The notes: generated by a model from the letters alone, not told the origin. A stretch of 64,000 bases of DNA from Terasakiella sp. SH-1 (GCF_004564135.1 NZ_CP038255.1:32501-96500); one strand, 5' to 3'. Counted from the first letter of the stretch, positions 18,071 to 27,751 are shown. Numbers and translations: made by a program.

Positions 18071-19006
18071 ATGAATATAAAAAGCTTAAACTTCTTGCCT
18101 GATAATGGGCCTCGTCAAGTATATTTCACCCCCAGTTATTACTGTAACAGCGATTGCATTATGTGTGGTGTAGCTAAATGGAAGAGAGAGCAAAAACAAG
18201 GGTTCCCTATTGAAAAAGCAAAATTACTAATTGATAACATGAAGCTTTGCGAAGAGGATGCTGTAGAACTTTCTGGTGGAGAACCTACTGTTTACAAAGG
18301 CTTCAAGGAACTGGTTGAATATATAAAGCACAATTATGGATCACGTGTTGTTGTGCTCTCACATGGCAGAAGTTTAAAAAATAAGAAATTCGTTGAAAGC
18401 ATTGCAAATTGTGGGATTGACCGTTTTGTTATTCCATTATTTAGTCATTTAAGCGATGTACATGATCAAATCACACAAGTTAAGGGAAGTTTTGAAGAAA
18501 CGGTTTCGGGTTTTCGTGCGTTAGAAGAATTTAATATACCTTTTTCTCTAAAATTCATCACGATGAAACCTAATTTCCAACATGCGTTAAAAACTTACGA
18601 GTTTAAAAACCAAAACTTTCCAAATGCTCGATTTATCATTTCTGGGTATCAGTTAATGGGAGAAGCCATCACCAATGATAATGAAGTTTCAATTATGCAT
18701 TCTCAGGCTGGCCCAGAGATTGAGAAAGTTTTGGAACAAGCTGAAAATAATGGAGAAGTCGTACCTGTTTTCATGTTCCCTATGTGCCACATTGACCCTT
18801 CTTTTTGGAAATTTTATGGAGTTGGTGTCTGGCATGAGGAGGTTGTTGCTCCAGATGCGGAAAATATCAATCTAAGTAGTGAACTGAATTATGAAGAGAA
18901 ACACCCTAAATGCACAGATTGTTTAGTGAGCCAGAAGTGTGTATGGGCATGGAAAAAATACACTCAGCGTTTTGGTAGCAATGAATTGAAACCGTATGCG
19001 AGTTGA
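18071..19006 (+). CDS. Radical SAM protein with C-terminal Cys cluster
   Basis: A 311-aa enzyme. SYYCNSDCIMCGVAKWKREQ gives the CxxxCxxC iron-sulfur motif at about residues 25-32. ELSGGEPTVYKGF is the GGEP SAM-binding motif. The C-terminal cysteines FPMCHIDPSFW and KCTDCLVSQKCVWAWKKY resemble a SPASM or twitch auxiliary-cluster region, typical of peptide- and protein-modifying radical SAM enzymes. ATG 18071 is chosen; a GTG at 18035 would add 12 residues. The gene is AT-rich compared with the flanks and overlaps the next gene by 11 bp. Confidence 0.85.
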   Translation: MNIKSLNFLPDNGPRQVYFTPSYYCNSDCIMCGVAKWKREQKQGFPIEKAKLLIDNMKLCEEDAVELSGGEPTVYKGFKELVEYIKHNYGSRVVVLSHGRSLKNKKFVESIANCGIDRFVIPLFSHLSDVHDQITQVKGSFEETVSGFRALEEFNIPFSLKFITMKPNFQHALKTYEFKNQNFPNARFIISGYQLMGEAITNDNEVSIMHSQAGPEIEKVLEQAENNGEVVPVFMFPMCHIDPSFWKFYGVGVWHEEVVAPDAENINLSSELNYEEKHPKCTDCLVSQKCVWAWKKYTQRFGSNELKPYAS

Positions 19007-19679
19007 TCCAAAAGTTAGTAGGAAGCAAAAAATTGAATATGTAATTTCCGTTATTATTATGGAAATTCGAAGACACACAGAAACCTCGGTAATGCCTAAG
19101 ATTATTTCAACAAGAGGAAGAGGGGTGGTTCATTTATACCCTTTTGATCTTGTAGCCAAAATAAGCTTTCTTGATGAGTTTTGTGACTTAGGGGCCATAT
19201 ATAACGAAAATGCGATTTTCAACAAATTATATAAAACAGTCTCTTCCTTCCCTCAGCTTAAACCTATTCAAATAGACGAATGTCTAGTAACGTTTTCAAA
19301 ATTTATACATGGTCGAACAGCTACAGAAGATGATCATTACATTATTTCAGCATCCTTAAAATGCATGCACAGATCATTAAATGAAATAAAATTTGAAAAA
19401 CTCAATTATTTCTATTTTGAGGTTGAGCAACTCATACAGTTGATCAAACAATTTCACCCAGAAAAATTACCGTCTCTTCGTGAGCAGTTGAAACAATTAT
19501 GTGAACGCATAATTTGTGAAACAGAAAGACACATTATTTGCCATGGAGACACCAATTTAGGGAATCTCCTAATTTCAAAGAATAAAGGCAATTGGATTGA
19601 TTTTGAATGTGTGTGTAAAGCTCCTATCGAATGGGACCTCTGTATTCTAATCATCCACGGCCTTCCGGTATTGGTTTGA
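18996..19679 (+). CDS. APH-like phosphotransferase, 3'-truncated
   Basis: HIICHGDTNLGNLLISKNKG is the catalytic HGDxxxxN loop of the aminoglycoside phosphotransferase/choline kinase fold, and NWIDFECVCKAP supplies the metal-binding DFE. The N-lobe (VAKISFLDEFCDLGAIYNEN, with Lys and Glu) is short but recognisable. After EWDLCILII the frame runs into unrelated DNA at about 19655, so the last helices of the C-lobe are lost. The start overlaps the radical SAM gene, so the two are translationally coupled. A peptide or small-molecule kinase is plausible; no resistance role is implied. Confidence 0.75.
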   Translation: MRVDPKVSRKQKIEYVISVIIMEIRRHTETSVMPKIISTRGRGVVHLYPFDLVAKISFLDEFCDLGAIYNENAIFNKLYKTVSSFPQLKPIQIDECLVTFSKFIHGRTATEDDHYIISASLKCMHRSLNEIKFEKLNYFYFEVEQLIQLIKQFHPEKLPSLREQLKQLCERIICETERHIICHGDTNLGNLLISKNKGNWIDFECVCKAPIEWDLCILIIHGLPVLV

Positions 19680-21394
19680 GACCAGAAGGTTACATCATTC
19701 ATTTTTACAATGATGAACAGGATCAAAATCCTGCCAGCTACATGGCCGGAGATCATGATCGTTTGGTATTGCAAGGTACTATTCGGAGCAATATGCAGGA
19801 TTATTTCTTGCCCATATCCGTGAATGAGTTGGTGGAGAATTTCCTGATTAATGACCGTCTTGTATTAGACGACGAAGATCAGGAAATACCACGATGGGCA
19901 GAACGCCTGTTTGATAAGGTCGTTAGTAGCCCACAAGACGTGCGTGACCATTTGGGGGAATATGCTTTATTTGCGGCTCGTTCTCAGACCAGTTGTATCT
20001 TTGGCGGAGAAGGTGCAGGCAAAACGACTTCGATAATGAAGGCCATTCCCCAATTTGACGAACCTCACGAGGGGCACATTATCATCGCATGCCAAAGCTA
20101 CGATCAAGCTGAACAGAAGTGTCGTGAGTATAATGAACTGAACGACGGCGATGATTATCAAGGCATTTTTCTGCTTTCCTTGAGCCAGTATATCACAGAC
20201 GGATGTCAGGTTTTGGATATTAAGAAGCCAACTTCCGCCATTATTGCCGAAGCCGGTTTTAGCAATATGCTGGACTACATCTACTGCCAAGGCGGTGCAT
20301 TGGTTGATTACCTTGAGGATCGTAAGAAGGAATTGTGGGACTCTTTACGTATCGACGAAACCAGAAAGAAGCGACCTGTCTGGTTCACCGTACATAGTGT
20401 TGTTCAGAGATGGCACCTTCACGGTGGTACACGCCTGTGGCTACATCATGAATTTGCAAATGAATATGCCAAGGGAAAGAAAGATCGGGATACGGCCCGT
20501 TTATATAATGCCATGGCGGCACAATGGGTCATCCATGATGAAGTCCGTATGTCTGATCTTATGGTTCAGTATCCGGCACCGGAAGTGGATCGTGTCCGTG
20601 AACTTGGTGATGATTACCTAAAAATGAGGAATAGAGAACGACTTGCTCTTTGCCGTCAATTCGGTTTCAAAGACGAAGAATTTGATGATGTAAGGAAGGT
20701 TGCCGAATATCAGTTTACTGACGATGACATCATCACCATTGAACCTGATTGTGAAACCATCGGTGTCAAAACAGCAATCTCGCCATATGAAACGGTTAAG
20801 GGCAATACACATTACGCAAAGCTCAAGAATTGGTGGAATGAGAACCCGGCTCGCATCACGTTTCTAACGACAGAGCATCGTATTGCGAATGCCATGGACC
20901 ATATGGATAACGGACCCGTCGTGTTTAATTTTGATCGACCTGAATTGTTCGGTGAAGAAGAAACCACTGTTAATCTCATTCTTGATAAAAACGCCCGGAA
21001 AGCTGATGTGAAGAAGCTAGTGAAGGAAATTCAACAGCAGCACCCGAATGGGTTAGTCATCTCAAATATGACAAATGGTTTGGCGAGCACACACGATAAA
21101 GCGAAAGGCTCAAATAATTTCAATCAGGGCAATGTTGATTGTGTCACATCCGTTTTTACCATGCTGGCTCCACAGCAGTATGAACAGTTACTGGTCGAGA
21201 ATGCACTATTTGGAACCGAGAACATGGTTCAACTTTTCTACTTGGATCAGTTCAATCAGTCGTGTGGTCGCACACTTGGGTACCGCTATAAATCGAATAT
21301 CAAAACTCAAGCTGTCATGTCCAAGCGTTTGTGGAAGGAAATAGCACTCGAAATTTACGCGAACAGTCGCTACCGGGTGCGATTATCTCCATAA
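19631..21394 (+). pseudogene. Plasmid/phage-type replication helicase, 5'-truncated
   Basis: From about 19670 (RPEGYIIHFYNDEQDQNP) the frame encodes a P-loop protein: SCIFGGEGAGKTTSIMKAIP is Walker A at about residue 130. HGGTRLWLHHEFANEYAKGK and WVIHDEVRMSDLMV lie in the middle, and a C-terminal RecA-like half includes NGLVISNMTNGLAST and QFNQSCGRTLGYRYKS. It resembles the helicase half of plasmid or phage primase-helicases. The start codon at 19631 lies in kinase-derived DNA, so the native N-terminus is missing. Confidence 0.65.
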
Positions 21395-21456
21395 CGATTG
21401 CATCTTCAAAAATATATTATATTATAGTATAGTAATTTTTAGCACAGAAGGTTTTG

Positions 21457-21813
21457 ATGCGGGTCTTTACATCACGGCAGTTCGATAAATGGTGCAAGCA
21501 AACCGATATCACTGATGCAAAGCTGGTTAAAGCTGCTTTAGAGGTCAATGAAGGACAATATGAGGCAAGTTTGGGCGGTATGGTCTTCAAGAAGCGGATC
21601 GCTGCTGTCGGTCAGGGTAAAAGCGGCTCGTACAGAACCATTATCGCATTGAAGATTGATGATAAGGCTTTCTTTATCCACGGCTTCAAGAAGAACCAAA
21701 AGGCAAATATTTCGAGTGGTGAAAAGCAAGACCTGAAAGCTGCCGCCAAGGTCATCATGCAATTGGATGAAAGCGGTTTGAAAGTGTTTCGGGAATTGGA
21801 GGTTATACAATGA
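21457..21813 (+). CDS. Type II toxin, RelE/HigB-like
   Basis: A 118-aa protein starting MRVFTSRQFDKWCKQTDITD. GQYEASLGGMVFKKRIA, GKSGSYRTIIALKIDDKAFF and IHGFKKNQKANIS match the RelE-like family of small basic mRNA interferases. ATG 21457 follows AGAAGG by 5 nt. It overlaps the next gene by 4 bp, giving the toxin-first order typical of HigBA/NadS-type pairs. An AT-rich palindromic stretch (TATATTATATTATAGTATAG) at about 21412-21432 could hold the promoter and operator. Confidence 0.85.
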   Translation: MRVFTSRQFDKWCKQTDITDAKLVKAALEVNEGQYEASLGGMVFKKRIAAVGQGKSGSYRTIIALKIDDKAFFIHGFKKNQKANISSGEKQDLKAAAKVIMQLDESGLKVFRELEVIQ

Positions 21814-22124
21814 GTGTTTATAAATCTGATCTATCAAAATCATTGCACGGCATGATGTCTGATCTTCATGCTGCCGGTGCCATTCCAAAAACAACCATGC
21901 GGGAGTTTGATGAACGCTGCTTGCACCAAGCTGACTTTGATCGAAAAAAAATCAAGGAACTGCGAGAACGTGAGCATATCAGCCAAGCTGTACTGGCAAA
22001 ACTCATCGGTGTTTCTACGAAAACAGTTGTAAAGTGGGAGGCCAAAGACGGCACCCCGCCCAAGGGGGCTGCCGCCCGTCTACTTGATCTGATTGACCGT
22101 AAAGGGTTGGAAGTTCTGGCCTAA
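21810..22124 (+). CDS. Antitoxin with HTH, HigA/NadS-like
   Basis: A 104-aa protein. KIKELREREHISQAVLAKLI followed by GVSTKTVVKWEAKDGTPPKG is a Cro/C1-type helix-turn-helix in the C-terminal two thirds. The N-terminal part (KSLHGMMSDLHAAGAIPKTT) probably contacts the toxin. The ATG overlaps the toxin stop (ATGA), so the pair is coupled. It should neutralise the toxin and repress the operon. Confidence 0.87.
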   Translation: MSVYKSDLSKSLHGMMSDLHAAGAIPKTTMREFDERCLHQADFDRKKIKELREREHISQAVLAKLIGVSTKTVVKWEAKDGTPPKGAAARLLDLIDRKGLEVLA

Positions 22125-22300
22125 CCTTTTTCATCCAAGCTCGATATGAAGTCATTGAGGCTGTCCGGGGTTACTTCTTCATAACGCCCGGCGGCAACAT
22201 CATCCAGCCCTGCTTGAATACCACGCTCAATAACATCACGTTGTACCCGGCTCATTTCACGAATGTTATCAAACACAGTGACACCATTAACGCCATGACC
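22121..22300 (-). pseudogene. Antitoxin-like C-terminal remnant
   Basis: The minus-strand frame gives VQRDVIERGIQAGLDDVAAG followed by RYEEVTPDSLNDFISSLDEK, which resembles the tail of a stability-determinant or ribbon-helix-helix antitoxin. Integrase-derived DNA begins at about 22300, so the native start is lost. It converges with the HTH antitoxin with a 4-bp overlap. Confidence 0.45.
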
Positions 22301-23402
22301 AGCACCACAGTATGACCACGACGGTCTAAAAACGTTAATCAAAACGATCGTTGAAGAGGTTTTAGAACGTCATGCACCCAAGAAGGCATCCATTACGCTG
22401 GACGACCTCTACCATCGTTATATGGATGATCCGGCACGACAGCGATCACGCAAAACGGTTATGACATACCAATCTGTTTATAACGTGCTGATGGATATAT
22501 TCGGTAAAGATCGATTGATTGAGGAGATTAAACGGGATGATTGTCGCCAATTCATGGATGTTGTGCGTCACCTCCCTGCGAATGCTAAGAAAAGGTTTCC
22601 ACGGAAATCATTGTTGGAAATATCTACGTTGGCACGGGAACGTGGAATAAAACCGATGGCTCCGCTGACCATCAACAAATACGTAAACAAATTGTCGGCG
22701 ATGTTAAATTGGGCGGTCGAAGAAGAATTGTTGGACCATAACCCTGCAAAGAATTTATCCGTCGCCGATCCCGTGCATGCTCAGGATAAACGATTGCCGT
22801 TCTCGGACCATCAATTACAGAAGATATTTTCGGCATTATCCGATAAATCAGGTGCTGAATATTGGGTGCCGCATATCGGTCTATATAACGGTCTTCGGCT
22901 CAATGAAATCTGCCAACTGAATGTCGAAGATGTAATCGTTCGAGATGAGGTCTGGTGCTTCAACATCACCCGTGAATCGGACCGTGGAATTGACGATAAA
23001 GTTCTCAAAACGAAATCATCGGAACGTGTGGTTCCCATTCATCCGCAATTATTGGAACTCGGCTTCATGCGGTATCTGAAACAGTTTCAACGTAAGCCAA
23101 GAGGGAAATTATTTCCTGACATTCGTGCTGGTACCACGGGCTACCGATCTGACCAATTCTCAAAGTGGTTCAGTAGGTTCCTCAAATCCATTGATGCCGA
23201 TTCTGACCGTACGTCGTACCATAGTTTCCGACATAACTTCCGTGATGCATTGCGTGAAGCGGATGTTCGTCATGAAATTGCTATGTTGCTTGGGGGGTGG
23301 GCAGATGGTTCACGGGGAAAGTCGGCCCAGTTATATTACGGCAGAGGCTATTCATTGGACATCATTCTAAAGGAATTAACATTTATAAAGTTTTCCCTAT
23401 AG
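22301..23402 (+). pseudogene. Tyrosine integrase, N-terminally truncated
   Basis: The integrase frame is readable from about 22301 (APQYDHDGLKTLIKTIVEEV); the first ATG is at 22422. It has the core-binding domain and a complete catalytic domain: NGLRLNEICQLNVED, HSFRHNFRDALREADVRHEI and LYYGRGYS with the Tyr nucleophile. About 110 N-terminal residues, including the arm-binding part, are missing. Positions 22387-22573 match 27222-27408 in inverted orientation with a single difference. Confidence 0.85.
22387..22573 (+). repeat. 187-bp inverted repeat, copy 1 (integrase core)
   Basis: Identical to the reverse complement of 27222-27408 except for one base (CTC versus CTG in the Asp-Leu-Tyr codons). 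Sequence to the left of it is diverged integrase, so identity is confined to this patch. With its partner it brackets the second radical SAM and phosphoesterase genes. Confidence 0.9.
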
Positions 23403-23523
23403 AGAATAAGCTATCAAAAATAACAATTTTAAATTGCCAATAGAATCAAACTTACATAATCTATTCTATAATAGAAACTGAGAAGCAAATAAACTATAAG
23501 CTGTATATGGAGAGAGAGCGAGA

Positions 23524-24918
23524 ATGGATTTAAGACACTCTTATAAAGATGAAAATATATTACCTGATCGCAAATTAGATGTGCTTTTTATCGCAGCACC
23601 ATCTTTCTATAGAGACGCATCAATCCAGCACTACATCAAAGAAAAAGAAAGCAATATAACATCCAGAAGCGGTGCTTTATTAATGGGAGATCAAGACCAT
23701 GAACCAAGTCATGGTATTTTTTGTTTGAAATCTAGTTGCGATCAGGCAGGTCTATCAACTTTCGCAATAGATATGAATTTGTTATACTTCTTGAAAACGA
23801 TAAACGAAGATTTTTCGCCGAATCAATTTCTAGAAAATTGCATAAAAGCAGGTCAGCCCGATTTTATCGCTTTAACTTCGATGCGGTCAAATTATCAAGA
23901 GGCAGTCAAAATATTCTCGCTTATTAAGGAGTTGAATCACGAAATTCCAGTCATATTTGGAGGAAGTGCAGCAGTTGATACCACGCTTCCTTTTTCGGAA
24001 AAGTTTGATTACATCATTCGCGATCAGCTACATATGACTGTTGTAGCTAAAATATTTTCCATCGTTAACTCGTCTAATGGAAAGAATAATATTCTGAGTG
24101 AGTTAACCAAGGACACATTTCCAACGTATATAAATATACCTAAAGAAATAGATTTAATCCCAAGATTATTTCAAGCTACAGGGTGTCCTACTGGTTGTGA
24201 CTTTTGTTTTCCTGCGGCATCCAAAAATTTCAAGGTATTTATGCATAAAAATGAGACTATAGAAACTAACATAAACAAATTGCATAAAGAATATGACTTT
24301 AGCTATTTTCTAATTGGTGATTTAACTTATTTTATAAATTCAAAGCCTTCAAAATTATTAAATGAATATATTGCAGCGAATAACTTCAAGCCTTGGTGGT
24401 GTCAAACACAAGCAAAGATGTTGAATGAAACTTCGATAAAGAGGTTGAAATCGGCAAATTGTCGTCAAATAGCTTTTGCTGTGGAGGATTTGGAAACATC
24501 AAATTCCTCTATCCGTTTAAAAAATAAAAGCTTTCGAGAAACAGAGAGAATACTTACAGATTTGAGAAGTGCTCAAATTGATAGCCAAATGTATTGGATA
24601 TTTGGTTTACCTGACGACACTCATGCGTCTTGTATGAAAAAAATTGAAGATATTTCATACTTTGTATCAAGTGGCTTGGTCAGTTCGATGCATCTTTCAT
24701 ATCTGATGCCATATCCCGGAACGAGCTATGGTGACCAACCAGAACAATATGGCATCAGAATGATTAATACTCTTGATCACCATTTTGCAGGTGTCAAAAC
24801 TGATTTCTATGATGTTCTTCCAATCTATGAAACAAAACACTTAAAGTGCCATGAAATTTTCCACTATTTCAACGAGGCTAGGCGTATTTGCTCAAGAAAA
24901 TTGAGTGAACCTGCTTGA
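23524..24918 (+). CDS. B12-binding-type radical SAM protein
   Basis: A 464-aa protein. Residues 1-190 resemble a cobalamin-binding-like Rossmann domain (LDVLFIAAPSFYRDAS, DFIALTSMRSNYQEAVKIFS, HEIPVIFGGSAAV), although the DxHxxG cobalamin signature is not evident. The radical SAM core starts at ATGCPTGCDFCFPAASKNFK with CxxxCxxC. FLIGDLTYFINSKP, AFAVEDLETSNSSIRLKNKS and LMPYPGTSYGD match the core of methylthiotransferase and B12-radical-SAM enzymes. GGAGAGAGAGCGAGA precedes the ATG. Low GC and isolation between integrase pieces suggest transfer. The substrate is unknown. Confidence 0.82.
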   Translation: MDLRHSYKDENILPDRKLDVLFIAAPSFYRDASIQHYIKEKESNITSRSGALLMGDQDHEPSHGIFCLKSSCDQAGLSTFAIDMNLLYFLKTINEDFSPNQFLENCIKAGQPDFIALTSMRSNYQEAVKIFSLIKELNHEIPVIFGGSAAVDTTLPFSEKFDYIIRDQLHMTVVAKIFSIVNSSNGKNNILSELTKDTFPTYINIPKEIDLIPRLFQATGCPTGCDFCFPAASKNFKVFMHKNETIETNINKLHKEYDFSYFLIGDLTYFINSKPSKLLNEYIAANNFKPWWCQTQAKMLNETSIKRLKSANCRQIAFAVEDLETSNSSIRLKNKSFRETERILTDLRSAQIDSQMYWIFGLPDDTHASCMKKIEDISYFVSSGLVSSMHLSYLMPYPGTSYGDQPEQYGIRMINTLDHHFAGVKTDFYDVLPIYETKHLKCHEIFHYFNEARRICSRKLSEPA

Positions 24919-25179
24919 TTTTTAAAAATACCCAGTGACGATTAATGCAGGTAAGGCACTCGCTTTTAATTATGGAAAAAACATGCTAATACAATCTAAG
25001 AGATGTTGAGGAGTGTCAGTTCGATAAGCTGCCGATTTTCAATTGGTTTTATTTTTTGAAGAACTATCGATTGTCAATAATAGCGAGTGGCAAATGCCGC
25101 CCCTCCAATATTGGCTATAGTAATTTCTGATTCCTTAGTACAATGGATTCAGTGTGTGGGAGGCATTGAGAGAGGCTAT

Positions 25180-27243
25180 ATGGAACTATCTTTTTTGCAC
25201 GTCTCAGACGTTCATTTTGGTGTCACTGACAACGACGGTGAACACGAGAGAATCACAAAGGCCATTGTTACCGCAGTAAAAAACAATTCACTTTCTTATG
25301 ACTACATATTGTTCACAGGTGACCTTGCACAAAAAGCGACTGCTACAGAATTCCAACAAGGACTTCACTGGCTAGAACAATTATCGGAATTTGCGAAAAA
25401 GGGTATAGTTCTGTGTCCGGGACATCATGACACCAATCGGACAAAAGTAGATTCAAAATGTTTACGATTGGCATACGGACAAGCTGAAAATTTCAATTTA
25501 AGTAAAAATACGATTGAGAACAGCCATGCTCATATGGAAGATTTCTTAAACTGGTGTAAAGATACTCACGATGAAAGAAGTTTCTTCCTAAACACATGGA
25601 ATGATAACCCATTCATTGATCACGTAACCCATAGCACTGAATGTGGAACTGTACATTTCATTTGCTTAAATTCAGCAGTGTTATCCTGTGATAATGAGGA
25701 TCATCAGAAATTATGCGTTGATATTAAAAGTTTAAATGAAGCATTAAATAAAACGAATACTAAAGAAGAACTTGTGGTTGTCTTAAGCCACCATCCGTCT
25801 GATTGGTTAGTGGAATGGAACAAAACGAAATTTAACACTTTGCTGGGGCAAGAAACAGGCCCACATATTTTTTGTCATGGCCATGTCCATGAAATTGATG
25901 TGATTTCATCTTCGAATTCGCAAGGGCAATCACTGTTTGTCTCAGGAGCAGGTGCTGCTTATCAAGGAAGTAAGTGGCCTCAGTTTTTCACGCATTTAAA
26001 GGTCGATTTTACAGCAAACCAAACTCATCCCACAGTTTTTAAATATTCGACAGAAAGTGGTCAATGGTTAAAGAACGATGAGAAATCTCGACCTGTAATG
26101 GTTCAGTTGCCAAAGATTAAGGCAACAAAACAAGAGGATGTTGATGGCATCAATGTCACAGAAGCGAACTATTCCCTTTTAATTAATCAACTTATCGAAT
26201 TATACCCTAATGATTTGAAAGATTTTTTTTACAAAACAAGTAACAAGAGGCGTTTACCGTTTTACTTATCTGAATTTAAACCGTCTTTTCCATTTAATGT
26301 AGATCATCAGCAAAAGTGTTCTTCGCCTGATAGAGGAGAGACATCCTTAGCAGAACAGAGGAGGCAAGAAGCTCTAGCAAAGAAACGGGTGTTTTATCCG
26401 GGAAATATCTTTCGATTAGTAAGTATTAACAATGAAAAAACCATCATAGCACCGTCAAGATACGATCACATCCTTGATGATTGTGATTATTTACGAGAGA
26501 ATATTTTTAAGGGATGGGGTGTTTGTAAAGATGAGACTGCTCAGAAATCTTTTTTAAAAAATGCACCTATAATTCAAGAGTGGTTAGAAAAAATTAAAAA
26601 CATAAAGAAAGGTGATTTTTCAATTTATGAAGCCGGAATCGCCTTCACAATCCCAATCATAAGTCACGAAAACACAGGTAAACTTAAGCTTTTACGGGCA
26701 AAAAGTTCTGATGCCAAATCCGCAGGAGCTAAGAAATTCCACTGTTGTCCAGCAGGAATGCTGGAATTCAGTTCAATGGATCATTTTAAAGAAATTAACT
26801 TTAATAATTTTAAACAATATATCTTAAAAGAAGTTTTGGAAGAAACTCAAGGTCACAACGAACTAGAAAAGGAGACACGCTCACTTTTGGCTTTAAAAAG
26901 GCGAATCGATCAGATCGTATATAATAATAGTGAGCAAATTAACCCGGTTGAAATAATTGAAAAAGTTGTAGACCTTAAACAGTTGGACGAGGTCTACTTC
27001 ATCGTTGATGCGTTTCGTCTAAGACCTGAATTTATTATACCAATAGACCTTATGGGGGGATTCGACGTTAATACTAATTGGGAATATCAAGAGCTTGAGG
27101 CAAACCCAGTGATAATTAATAGTGAAAATGATTTAGATATTTTGGCCAACGAATTTAACTTTTGGGCAGAACCCGGCATAGCTGCCGCTTATTTAAGTTT
27201 AGCGGAAAGACTTAAGCCGGAAGGTGACGCACAACATCCATGA
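25180..27243 (+). CDS. Calcineurin-like phosphoesterase with C-terminal Nudix-like region
   Basis: About 687 aa. The N-terminal 290 residues are a metallophosphoesterase: SFLHVSDVHFGV (DxH), FTGDLAQ (GDxx), LCPGHHDTNR (GNHD variant with His for Asn), VLSHHPSDW and CHGHVHEID. The C-terminal part has HCCPAGMLEFSSMDHF and YILKEVLEETQGHNELEKE, a degenerate Nudix box. ATG 25180 follows GAGAGAGG by 5 nt. The last codons (after LKP) are read from inverted integrase DNA, so the native end is lost or altered. Such a fusion suggests action on a nucleotide or nucleotide-derived signal; this is inference. Confidence 0.7.
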   Translation: MELSFLHVSDVHFGVTDNDGEHERITKAIVTAVKNNSLSYDYILFTGDLAQKATATEFQQGLHWLEQLSEFAKKGIVLCPGHHDTNRTKVDSKCLRLAYGQAENFNLSKNTIENSHAHMEDFLNWCKDTHDERSFFLNTWNDNPFIDHVTHSTECGTVHFICLNSAVLSCDNEDHQKLCVDIKSLNEALNKTNTKEELVVVLSHHPSDWLVEWNKTKFNTLLGQETGPHIFCHGHVHEIDVISSSNSQGQSLFVSGAGAAYQGSKWPQFFTHLKVDFTANQTHPTVFKYSTESGQWLKNDEKSRPVMVQLPKIKATKQEDVDGINVTEANYSLLINQLIELYPNDLKDFFYKTSNKRRLPFYLSEFKPSFPFNVDHQQKCSSPDRGETSLAEQRRQEALAKKRVFYPGNIFRLVSINNEKTIIAPSRYDHILDDCDYLRENIFKGWGVCKDETAQKSFLKNAPIIQEWLEKIKNIKKGDFSIYEAGIAFTIPIISHENTGKLKLLRAKSSDAKSAGAKKFHCCPAGMLEFSSMDHFKEINFNNFKQYILKEVLEETQGHNELEKETRSLLALKRRIDQIVYNNSEQINPVEIIEKVVDLKQLDEVYFIVDAFRLRPEFIIPIDLMGGFDVNTNWEYQELEANPVIINSENDLDILANEFNFWAEPGIAAAYLSLAERLKPEGDAQHP

Positions 27244-27751
27244 ATTGGCGACAATCATCCCGTTTAATCTCCTCAATCAATCGATCTTTACCGAATATAT
27301 CCATCAGCACGTTATAAACAGATTGGTATGTCATAACCGTTTTGCGTGATCGCTGTCGTGCCGGATCATCCATATAACGATGGTACAGGTCGTCCAGCGT
27401 AATGGATGGTTTCTTCGGTGAATGCTTTTCCAGAACCTCTTCTACGACCGTTTTGATTAGCGTTCTGAGACCGTCTTGGTCGGATGTTGGTGGAGCTTTG
27501 ACTGTAGCAAATTCCTGTAGCAAACCGGAGCAGTCGTAATCGTCGTTCAGACGTTGTTCTGATGCTTGTTGAAGTAACTGGTCAACATGGTCAATGACGG
27601 TTCGATAACGTTGTTTGGCGGTGCTGTAATCGGCAGTGTGTAAGGACTTGGTGATTTCGGTACGACCGACACGTTCACGCAGATGCAGCGGCACCCAACG
27701 ACGATAATGCCAGATGTCACCACGACGATGTAGACCAGAGAACCTACGCAT
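27212..27751 (-). pseudogene. Tyrosine integrase, N-terminal third only
   Basis: ATG 27751 with GGAGG 5 nt upstream starts MRRFSGLHRRGDIWHYRRWV, an arm/SAM-like N-terminal domain like that of the full gene at 48667. The core-binding region follows, up to MDVVRHLPA, where the frame enters the phosphoesterase DNA and stops. The catalytic domain is absent. An attachment-core-like site lies about 180 bp upstream, in the same arrangement as the intact integrase. Confidence 0.85.
27222..27408 (-). repeat. 187-bp inverted repeat, copy 2 (integrase core)
   Basis: Inverted partner of 22387-22573. Identity ends at 27222, the junction with the phosphoesterase gene. The 4.65 kb between the copies could be inverted by homologous recombination. 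Confidence 0.9.

Noticed and set aside
18996-19679. An aminoglycoside resistance gene
   Set aside because: Only the general kinase fold is visible, and the gene is coupled to a radical SAM enzyme and truncated. Nothing points to drug modification.
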